This document shows positions 35,283 through 41,678 of a stretch of DNA of 53,475 nt, piece after piece (the stretch's first letter is position 1; each line of letters starts with the position of its first letter). Under the pieces are notes generated by a model. That model worked only from the letters and a program-made list of their open reading frames with translations, was not told the DNA's origin and did not search any database. Origin of the DNA: Lachnospiraceae bacterium (GTDB taxonomy: Bacteria > Bacillota > Clostridia > Lachnospirales > Lachnospiraceae); the NCBI GenBank assembly GCA_009774245.1, contig VSNM01000039.1, positions 1 to 53,475 on the forward strand, given 5' to 3'. A program made the translations under genes and the position numbers.

Positions 35283-36008
35283 TTACGCCATTGCCACCTG
35301 CCGCATCCGCAGCAGTACCTTCTTCTCCAGACGGCTCACCTGCACCTGACTCATCCCGAGATCTCCCGCCACCTGCATCTGTGTCCTGTTCTCAAAATAC
35401 CGCAGCCGGATCAGGGTTCTCTCCCTCTCGTCAAGCTCACCCAGAAGCCTTTCCAGCAGCAGACGGTTGACAATCTCCTCGCTCTCTCCATCCCTGCCCA
35501 GCATATCCACCAGAAGCACTTCGCTGCCATCGGACTCATACACCGTCCTGTAGATTGATTCCACCTCGCAGCCTGCATCAAACGCTGTGACCACCTCCTC
35601 CATGGTAAGCCCTGATTCCTTTGCGAGCTCTGACAGCGTCGGCTCCCTGCCCATTCTCTGCCAGAAATCCTCCCGAATCCCCCCAAGCCGCGCCGCACTC
35701 TGCTTAATGCTCCTGCTGACCTTTATCATTCCGTCGTCCCGCAGGAACCGTCGGATTTCCCCCATGATCACCGGCACTGCATAGGTAGAAAAACATACGC
35801 CATAATCCAGGTCAAACCGCTCAATCGCCTTTACAAGTCCCATCGCACCGATCTGAAACAGATCTTCCGTCTCGATGCCGCTCATCCTGCCTCTGCCTGC
35901 AAAGTGCTTCACCACATGATGCACAAGTCCTGTGTTTTTCTCAAATAGTTGTTCCTTTGCCTCCTTTTCTCCTCTCTGTGCCCTGATAAATAGTTCCCTT
36001 TCCTCCAT
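35283..36008 (-). CDS. sigF: Sporulation sigma factor SigF
   Basis: The 241-aa sigma-70-family protein has region 2 (NTGLVHHVVKHF, GIETEDLFQIGAMGLVKAIERFD, FSTYAVPVIMGEIRRFLRD), region 3 (REPTLSELAKESGLTMEEV) and region 4 (LDERERTLIRLRYFENRTQ, MSQVQVSRLEKKVL). SigF and SigG are hard to separate by sequence; the adjacent spoIIAB and spoIIAA settle it as SigF, the first forespore-specific sigma factor. It starts 3 bp after the spoIIAB stop, so it is translationally coupled. It is the last gene of the operon. Confidence 0.95.
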   Translation of the reverse strand: MEERELFIRAQRGEKEAKEQLFEKNTGLVHHVVKHFAGRGRMSGIETEDLFQIGAMGLVKAIERFDLDYGVCFSTYAVPVIMGEIRRFLRDDGMIKVSRSIKQSAARLGGIREDFWQRMGREPTLSELAKESGLTMEEVVTAFDAGCEVESIYRTVYESDGSEVLLVDMLGRDGESEEIVNRLLLERLLGELDERERTLIRLRYFENRTQMQVAGDLGMSQVQVSRLEKKVLLRMRQVAMA

Positions 36009-36011
36009 AGG

Positions 36012-36494
36012 TCACGCCCTGCCGCTTCTGTTCCACACGGCCGCCTGCAGAATCGGCTCCGATTCCTCCTGTCTGCCGTCAAATCGCTTCCACATATGTA
36101 CGCATGTTCCCTCTCCGACACTGCTCTCCACCTCGAGCTGATCCATAAATGCCTCCATAAACGAAAAACCCATCCCCGACCGTTCATTGGACGCTCCGGT
36201 AGTAAACAATGGCTGCATCGCCTGCTCCACATCCGCGATGCCCACCCCCTGATCAGAGATCTCTACCGACAACTCATTCTCTGCCGAAAGACGCGCGCGC
36301 ATGACGACGCGGCCTCCTTTCTCACCATAGGCATGTATGATGGCATTTGTGACAGCCTCCGAGACAGCCGTCTTCACATCCTCCAGCTCATCGATTGTCG
36401 GATCAATCCTTGACAAAAACGCGGCGATCACCACTCTGGCGAGCCCTTCATTCTCCGATATGGCGTCAAACTCCATACAAAATTCGTTTTTCAT
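36012..36494 (-). CDS. spoIIAB: Anti-sigma F factor SpoIIAB
   Basis: The 160-aa GHKL-fold kinase has the N box EAVTNAIIHAYGE, G1 box DQGVGIADVE and G2 box SGMGFSFM. It holds SigF inactive and phosphorylates SpoIIAA in the pre-divisional cell. The C-terminal ~15 residues (EPILQAAVWNRSGRA) go a little beyond the usual end. GGGAG lies 12 nt before the ATG. The gap to spoIIAA is 88 bp, filled by a 14-bp tandem repeat, whereas these genes are usually nearly adjacent. Confidence 0.95.
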   Translation of the reverse strand: MKNEFCMEFDAISENEGLARVVIAAFLSRIDPTIDELEDVKTAVSEAVTNAIIHAYGEKGGRVVMRARLSAENELSVEISDQGVGIADVEQAMQPLFTTGASNERSGMGFSFMEAFMDQLEVESSVGEGTCVHMWKRFDGRQEESEPILQAAVWNRSGRA

Positions 36495-36528
36495 ATATAC
36501 TAGTTACTCCCTTTCCTTTTTACTTTTC

Positions 36529-36598
36529 ATGCAAGTATTTTTATGCGAGGATTTTTATGCAAGGATTTTTATGCAAGGATTTCTATGCAAGGATTTCT
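36529..36598. repeat. Five tandem copies of a 14-bp unit at the spoIIAA stop codon
   Basis: Units start at 36529, 36543, 36557, 36571 and 36585, consensus ATGCAAGGATTT(T/C)(C/T)T on the plus strand. On the gene strand the unit includes CTTGCATA, the last codons and stop of spoIIAA. The array therefore looks like slippage duplication of the 3' coding end into the spoIIAA-spoIIAB gap. Confidence 0.9.
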
Positions 36599-36900
36599 AT
36601 GATAGACGACATCCCCGACGCTTTGAGCATCCTGCCAATGCGCTCGCTCACATTGATCGCATACACCTTTCCGCCAAAGCAGGAAATCTTTCGATACCTG
36701 CCGATGATGATACCAAGCCCGGAGCTGTCCATAAACGTTGTATCCTCAAAGTCAAACACAATATTCTTCACCTTGTCATCCAGGATCAGCCTGTCCGCGC
36801 ACTCCCTGATGCCCGCCGCACCGTGATGGTCCACTTCCCCCGGCATCCTGATACACAGATAATTGTCAATGATCGCATACTCTTCCATCTTCTTTTCCAT
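36583..36900 (-). CDS. spoIIAA: Anti-sigma F factor antagonist SpoIIAA
   Basis: The 105-aa STAS-domain protein has the phospho-acceptor serine (S59) in TTFMDSSGLGIIIGRY. When dephosphorylated by SpoIIE it releases SigF from SpoIIAB. GGAGG lies 7 nt before the ATG. It is first gene of the operon spoIIAA-spoIIAB-sigF. A family-1 hairpin element ends 24 bp upstream of its start, in the place where the SigH-type promoter would be expected. Its last codons form the first unit of the 14-bp tandem array. Confidence 0.95.
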   Translation of the reverse strand: MEKKMEEYAIIDNYLCIRMPGEVDHHGAAGIRECADRLILDDKVKNIVFDFEDTTFMDSSGLGIIIGRYRKISCFGGKVYAINVSERIGRMLKASGMSSIIEILA

Positions 36901-36924
36901 TTATACTCCTCCTGTTCCATAATA

Positions 36925-37084
36925 AGGAACTGTGCAAAAATAACCTATGCATCTTGACTTGTCTATTTCTCCGATTGTGCATGTCAAAAAGCCTCGCCGT
37001 AGCCCGCTACGCCTACGTTTTTTGGCATGCACCCTCGAAGAAATATCCTACGCAAGCTGCACATGTTATTTCTGCACAGCTCCT
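36925..37084. mobile_element. MITE-like hairpin element, family 1 (copy B), upstream of spoIIAA
   Basis: The 160-bp non-coding element has terminal repeats AGGAACTGTGCAAAAATAAC (36925-36944) and its near-complement at 37065-37084. A second pair (TATTTCT.CGA..GTGCATG) and the central palindrome GTAGCCCGCTAC make one long hairpin. It shares its ends, TTGACTTGTCTA and centre with copy A at 8561-8717, in opposite orientation relative to the downstream gene. Confidence 0.75.
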
Positions 37085-37091
37085 AAGACAG

Positions 37092-37128
37092 CGAAAGAGG
37101 ACGTACCATTTCGGTATGTCCTCTTTCG
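37092..37128 (-). terminator. Probable terminator hairpin after the TPR gene
   Basis: A 16-bp stem with one wobble pair (CGAAAGAGGACGTACC / GGTATGTCCTCTTTCG) and a 5-nt loop lies 16 bp past the stop of the gene at 37145. The T-tract is weak, so it may instead protect the 3' end. Confidence 0.6.
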
Positions 37129-37144
37129 TGTATCCGGCGTGATT

Positions 37145-38536
37145 CTACTCACCCTTAATTTCCCTTATATAATTTTGAGACTTCCGCGCCTTCTCCGTGT
37201 TGGGGAACCGCTCAACCACCTGCTCATAAATCTCCACTGCCTTATCCAGATTGCCTATCTTGTTGTAGGAATTGCCAAGATTATACAGCGCCTCCCCGTT
37301 TGTCGCATCATAGGAATATGCCCTCTCAAGATTGGTGATCGCCGTCTCGTATTCCTCCGCCCGAAACGCGGCATAACCCACATCATAGCACTTCCTTGCC
37401 ACGACCTTGCCCACGCTGCCCTTGAGAGCGTCATACAGTGCCTTGAAGCTCTCTGTCGCTTCATTCTGCATATATTCGTCATCAATGTTCTCCAGGGCAT
37501 CTGCGACCGCCATCTCATCGCCCGTCCCGTTCATGTGCATCAGCACTGCCTCGATCAGCTGCGTGTTCGCCTGTATCTGTACCTTATCTGCCTGTGCTGC
37601 GCTCAGACTGTTTGTCAGGGAGTCCTTCTCCTGTGACAGCTCATTCACCTGTGTGGTCAGTTCATTGACCTGCACATTCTTAGCGTCAAGCTGTTCACTG
37701 ACCGCCTTATACCGCGCGTTGACTTCCTCCTGAGCCTTCTGTACCCTTGCCGGCAGTACCAGAAACCATGCGATACCCACGCCGATACCCACGCCGATCA
37801 TCATATTCACCAACGTCTGCAGCCATGACCTGTCCTTTTTTCCCAACGGCTGTATCACCGTATCGTTGCCGCTCTGGTATACAATGGCCTCCTTCTTTTT
37901 CCTAAGCCGCTCCTCCTCAGTGGGCATCATCGTATCCACTTCCCTGAGATACCGGAGCGTCATCGTATTGTTCGCATCGATGCTGAGCGCCTTGTCCAGC
38001 TCCTTCTTCGCCTTCTCCCACTCCTGATTTTTGATATACAGGAGCGCGAGCAGCTGCCGCGCCTGCACAAATCTCGAATTCATCGAGATCACCTTTTTGA
38101 GCTGTATCACAGCCAGGTCAAGACTGTCCTGCCGGCAATATGTAAGCGCCATGTTATATTTTTTGATTGTCTGATTATATGCGTCGAGCCTTCCCGGATT
38201 TTCCTGCAGCATATTGATATAGTCATTTGCAATATTTTTCTCGCTTCTGGTATTCTTGCTGATAATCCACTGACTCAGCGCCGCCACAACCTCGCCGCGC
38301 TCAAAATAAACCAGTCCCAGCAGATTCCTCGCATCGATATGACACCTGTCGAGTTTCAGACATTGCCGCAGACTCAGCACTGCTCCCGACAAATCCCTGA
38401 CCTTCGCCTTATCCAGCGCATCATTATAGAAACGATTGGCGGCGTACATAATCTTTTTATACAATCCCACATCAGCCCCGCAGCCCGTACAGAAATTTTT
38501 CTCTGACAACAGGCATCCGCAATTAAAGCAATACAT
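37145..38536 (-). CDS. Membrane-anchored TPR protein with N-terminal zinc ribbon
   Basis: The 463-aa protein has, in order: a zinc ribbon (C3-x2-C6 ... C16-x2-C19), helical TPR repeats (~35-205), one membrane helix (~241-262, TLVNMMIGVGIGVGIAWFLVL), a coiled coil (~265-325) and two further TPRs (~385-460; YETAITNLERAYSYDATNGEALYNLGNSYNKIG). The first TPR block is probably cytoplasmic and the coiled coil and C-terminal TPRs outside, a scaffold-like layout. Function is unknown. GGGGAG lies 6 nt before the ATG. It follows a 48-aa acidic ORF and folC. Confidence 0.85.
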   Translation of the reverse strand: MYCFNCGCLLSEKNFCTGCGADVGLYKKIMYAANRFYNDALDKAKVRDLSGAVLSLRQCLKLDRCHIDARNLLGLVYFERGEVVAALSQWIISKNTRSEKNIANDYINMLQENPGRLDAYNQTIKKYNMALTYCRQDSLDLAVIQLKKVISMNSRFVQARQLLALLYIKNQEWEKAKKELDKALSIDANNTMTLRYLREVDTMMPTEEERLRKKKEAIVYQSGNDTVIQPLGKKDRSWLQTLVNMMIGVGIGVGIAWFLVLPARVQKAQEEVNARYKAVSEQLDAKNVQVNELTTQVNELSQEKDSLTNSLSAAQADKVQIQANTQLIEAVLMHMNGTGDEMAVADALENIDDEYMQNEATESFKALYDALKGSVGKVVARKCYDVGYAAFRAEEYETAITNLERAYSYDATNGEALYNLGNSYNKIGNLDKAVEIYEQVVERFPNTEKARKSQNYIREIKGE

Positions 38537-38547
38537 ATCAAGCTCCC

Positions 38548-38694
38548 CTATTCTTCCTCTTCCTTTGATTCCTTCACTAAATTCACCAACACGTCTGCAA
38601 GGTCTGTCACATCCTGATTATATACTGTATCCTCCACATCCTCCACCTCAAGGCTGGGATGAAATTTCTTCAATTCTTCCTCAAAATCTATCAT
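38548..38694 (-). CDS. Small acidic protein (48 aa)
   Basis: A short ORF between folC and the TPR gene begins MIDFEEELKKFHPSL and ends in KESKEEEE. GGAGG lies 6 nt before the ATG at 38694 (another ATG directly precedes it). It overlaps the folC end by 14 bp in a different frame and stops 11 bp before the TPR gene, so the three genes form a tight chain. About a third of its residues are Glu or Asp. No family was recognised. The good ribosome site and spacing argue that it is real. Confidence 0.65.
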   Translation of the reverse strand: MIDFEEELKKFHPSLEVEDVEDTVYNQDVTDLADVLVNLVKESKEEEE

Positions 38695-40042
38695 CATAAT
38701 CCTCCATATTGGCTTCCACTATCCCTGCCAGATACAATGATCCGACAATATATACCCTGCCTCCATCCCTCTTTTTGACTGACAAACCATAAGCAAGCGC
38801 GTCCTCTATCTTTTCATAGGTATATATCCTCTGTGTATGCCGGTCGATCTTCTGCTCAAAGCCGGCTCTGATTTCCTCCAGATTGGCTCCCCGCTGCGTC
38901 GGAATCTGTGTGATCACAAAATCCGTGACCATAGACAGCCCGCAGAGCAGCTCTATCATCTTATCATACTGTTTATCTCTCAGGACGGAAAAAATAAGCA
39001 CACAATGTTCCGGTGACAGTTTCAGGGACTGCACAAATGCCGCGATCCCATCCTCATTGTGCGCACCGTCAATAAATACCCCGGGACTTACCTCATCCAT
39101 ACGGCACGCCCAGTGCATCTGCCTGATTCCTTCCTTTATCGATTCTACAGTGAACCTGTCAAAACCACAAGCCCTTTTTAGTATTTCGCAGGTGCGGACA
39201 GCGACCGCCGCATTCTCTGCCTGATAACACGCAGTCGTGCGCGCGATCATTCTACCATAATCATAATAACGACTGACAACAGAAAAATCAATGTATTTTT
39301 TCTGAATTTCATTTATTTTGTAGTCATTTTCCGACACCGCATGACATTCACAGCCAAGTTTCTCTGCCTTTCCGCGAATAACGTCGGAAGCCGCCCTTTT
39401 TCTGTCCGAAAATACGACAGGAACCCCAGGCTTGATAATCCCTGCCTTTTCAGCGGCAATCTCCTGAATCGTCTCCCCCAGATAAGCCGTATGATCCAGT
39501 CCGATCTCCGTGATCACCGTTACCACCGGATTTTTGACCACATTGGTCGTGTCAAGGCGTCCTCCAAGTCCTGTCTCCAGTATCGTGATATCGACCTTGC
39601 CCCGCGCAAACACATAAATGCCCATAAAGAACAGACGCTCAAAATACGTCGGACAGTACTCCGGCCTGATGCGGCGATATTCGGTGATCTTGTCAGAGAG
39701 CCAGCAAAACGCCTCCACAAATTCCTCTTCGGATATCATGACGCCATCAACGCAAAAGCGCTCCCTGGTCGTCACGAGATGCGGGGAGATAAACATTCCG
39801 GTCCTGTAACCGCTCTCCCTGCAGATGCTTTGCAGAAACGCGCAGACAGAGCCTTTTCCATTCGTCCCTGCCACATGAATCACCCTGCCCAGACTGCACT
39901 CGCGATATATCCCGTTCTCACAGCCCTGCACATACTCATAAAATCCCCTTGTCTCCTCCATTGAGTTCTTCCGGGTAAACCGGGGCAGAGCCTCCAGAAA
40001 GCGCTCTGCCTCACTATAACTGCACACCGCCTGCTCTCTCAC
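38681..40042 (-). CDS. folC: Folylpolyglutamate synthase / dihydrofolate synthase
   Basis: The 453-aa Mur-ligase-type enzyme adds glutamate to folates. It has the P-loop VAGTNGKGSVCAFLQS, the Met/Pro region FISPHLVTTRERF, the Mg/ATP region LETGLGGRLDTTNVV, IGLDHTAYLGETIQEIAAEKAGIIK and the C-terminal DGAHNEDGI. The frame stays open to an ATG at 40204, but those 54 extra codons read through the structured repeat 40094-40193 and match nothing. GTG at 40042, with AGGAGG 11 nt upstream, gives the family N-terminus (YSEAERFLEALPRF). Confidence 0.9.
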   Translation of the reverse strand: MREQAVCSYSEAERFLEALPRFTRKNSMEETRGFYEYVQGCENGIYRECSLGRVIHVAGTNGKGSVCAFLQSICRESGYRTGMFISPHLVTTRERFCVDGVMISEEEFVEAFCWLSDKITEYRRIRPEYCPTYFERLFFMGIYVFARGKVDITILETGLGGRLDTTNVVKNPVVTVITEIGLDHTAYLGETIQEIAAEKAGIIKPGVPVVFSDRKRAASDVIRGKAEKLGCECHAVSENDYKINEIQKKYIDFSVVSRYYDYGRMIARTTACYQAENAAVAVRTCEILKRACGFDRFTVESIKEGIRQMHWACRMDEVSPGVFIDGAHNEDGIAAFVQSLKLSPEHCVLIFSVLRDKQYDKMIELLCGLSMVTDFVITQIPTQRGANLEEIRAGFEQKIDRHTQRIYTYEKIEDALAYGLSVKKRDGGRVYIVGSLYLAGIVEANMEDYDDRF

Positions 40043-40093
40043 AACGGTATTCACCTCCTGCTGCACAATCGAGCAGGGGAATGCCCTTCTCCA

Positions 40094-40193
40094 CTGCTCG
40101 CCGCGCGCCCCATGCGCCGCCTTAGCGGCATACTTCTGTGTGAAAAACTTCCGCATATGGTTTTTCACATTTGCATGGGGCTGCGCATAAAAA
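40094..40193 (-). repeat. Structured ~100-bp repeat, copy 1 (folC leader)
   Basis: About three-quarters identical to 44354-44453, in the same orientation. On the minus strand it can fold as a three-way junction. Stem 1 is 40103-40115 with 40173-40186 (one bulge), stem 2 is 40139-40148 with 40160-40169, and stem 3 is 40116-40120 with 40125-40129. It lies between the fapA stop and the folC start. Confidence 0.75.
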
Positions 40194-40226
40194 GAGTCCG
40201 CCATAGCGCGCGAACCCTTTCAAACT

Positions 40227-41612
40227 TTATAATACCACTACCGTTCCGACAATGACACCATTCTGCGAAGAATACTCCATAAAGCTCGTATCCCGGTTGA
40301 TCACCATCCGGTTATCGTCAATACTGATCACGGTGCCCTTGTAGATATTTCCACTGATCCGAATCTTTGCCTCCCTCGACTTGAGAATGATTCGCTCGAG
40401 ATCATCAACCTGCTTCTTTGTACGGATACACTTGATGTAGATATCGCTCTTTTTCTTCTTCAGGTCGTTGAGATGCGCCTGCAGCTGCTCGCTGAGCTCC
40501 CCTGTCTGCTGTCTGACACGCAGAATCTTCGCCATACTTGTCGCCACCGCATCGAGCTCCTGATTCATTTTCGTGTACTCTTCATTCAATGTGATGCGCT
40601 GCTCCATGATCTCAGGCATAACCCCCACATGGATACCCGTCTTGATCTCCGACTGGTTTCCTGCATTCTGACAATTTACCCCCATCATCGCATGCACATA
40701 CCCTCCGGCAATCAGCCCTTTCTTGCCTGTGAGTGTGATCTGATCTCCCGCAGTGACTTTGGAGTTCAGTATGACGTTGGACTGCACCGTCCCGCCGGCG
40801 CTGACATTCGCGTACTCGATAAACTCCGTGAAGATATCGCCGCCCGCTACGATCGTCCCCTTGCCGGCTCCCTGCATGCCGCGTTTGAGGGCTACAGTGC
40901 CCCCCGCCGTGATATTTGCCGACTCCACGACGCCATCCACAGTAAGGCTCTTGCCCGCCCGCACAGTGACACCTGCCTCCACATTTCCATGGATGATGAC
41001 GTCCCCGTTAAAATCCACCAGCGCATTGTTGGCATAATCGCAGCCGCCCTGTATCTCATATACCTCCACTACCGACAGCTTATTGTCGCCGTCATACTCG
41101 ATCTTGCCGGACTTTGCAGCATAGTACTTGTTGGGATCTTCTTCGTTGCTGATTCCCTTGCCGGTGAGCGGCCGCAGCTCCTTGTACGTATTTGCCTTTT
41201 CGAATGCGCCTGTGACATCTCTTCCCGCAGTCCCCTGAATGGCAGGATGATACACCGCGAGCAGCTGCCCTTCCTCCACATTCTGTACCAGGGACATACT
41301 TCTGTAATCTACTGTCCCGTCATTTCGAATCTCAGGTCTTGGCTTCTCTGTGCTAAAGAAAAATTCAAAGTGTCCCGCCCTTCCCGGCTCGCCTTTCTCA
41401 CTCGACGCGATCCTTACCTCACGGTCATAGATCTGTTTCTTACACATTGCCGCAACATGTGACTCATTGATACCTGCCTCCACCCCGTTGAGCTGCAGAT
41501 ATCTCATGATCTCTGACTTTTCGTACCTTGTGCCTTCCTCCGGCGCGCACAAGTAAAGCCATGCTTCCTTTTTATCCTCTGCTATCCTGACATAAGACTT
41601 GACATTAACCAT
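40227..41612 (-). CDS. FapA-family protein (DUF342)
   Basis: The 461-aa protein has an N-terminal domain, a central right-handed beta-helix of short hydrophobic repeats (GNVEAGVTVRAGKSLTVDGV, ANITAGGTVALKRGMQGAGK) and a C-terminal coiled coil (~345-420) followed by a small beta domain. This is the layout of the polymer-forming FapA/DUF342 group of Firmicutes; function is not established. GGAGGTGA lies just before the ATG. It has its own promoter overlapping the end of valS. Confidence 0.88.
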   Translation of the reverse strand: MVNVKSYVRIAEDKKEAWLYLCAPEEGTRYEKSEIMRYLQLNGVEAGINESHVAAMCKKQIYDREVRIASSEKGEPGRAGHFEFFFSTEKPRPEIRNDGTVDYRSMSLVQNVEEGQLLAVYHPAIQGTAGRDVTGAFEKANTYKELRPLTGKGISNEEDPNKYYAAKSGKIEYDGDNKLSVVEVYEIQGGCDYANNALVDFNGDVIIHGNVEAGVTVRAGKSLTVDGVVESANITAGGTVALKRGMQGAGKGTIVAGGDIFTEFIEYANVSAGGTVQSNVILNSKVTAGDQITLTGKKGLIAGGYVHAMMGVNCQNAGNQSEIKTGIHVGVMPEIMEQRITLNEEYTKMNQELDAVATSMAKILRVRQQTGELSEQLQAHLNDLKKKKSDIYIKCIRTKKQVDDLERIILKSREAKIRISGNIYKGTVISIDDNRMVINRDTSFMEYSSQNGVIVGTVVVL

Positions 41613-41648
41613 TTGTTCACCTCCGAGAAAGCACCCCTCTTTTTCTAT

Positions 41649-41678
41649 ATTGTACCACCATTTACCTCAAATGCGCAA
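41649..41678 (-). promoter_or_regulatory. Promoter of the fapA-like gene
   Basis: On the minus strand TTGCGC (41673-41678) and TACAAT (41649-41654) are 18 bp apart, with TGG before the -10 (extended). The -35 lies within the last valS codons. Confidence 0.6.

Noticed and set aside
36529..36598. CRISPR-like array
   Set aside because: The units are 14 bp and contiguous, with no spacers; it is a simple tandem repeat.
40043..40204. Extended N-terminus of FolC (start at 40204)
   Set aside because: These 54 codons read through the structured repeat shared with the valS leader and match no FolC; GTG at 40042 with AGGAGG gives the normal start.
40473..41462. 329-codon open frame antisense to the fapA-like gene
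   Set aside because: Low-complexity His/Leu/Arg composition typical of an antisense shadow; the minus-strand gene has a full beta-helix pattern and ribosome site.
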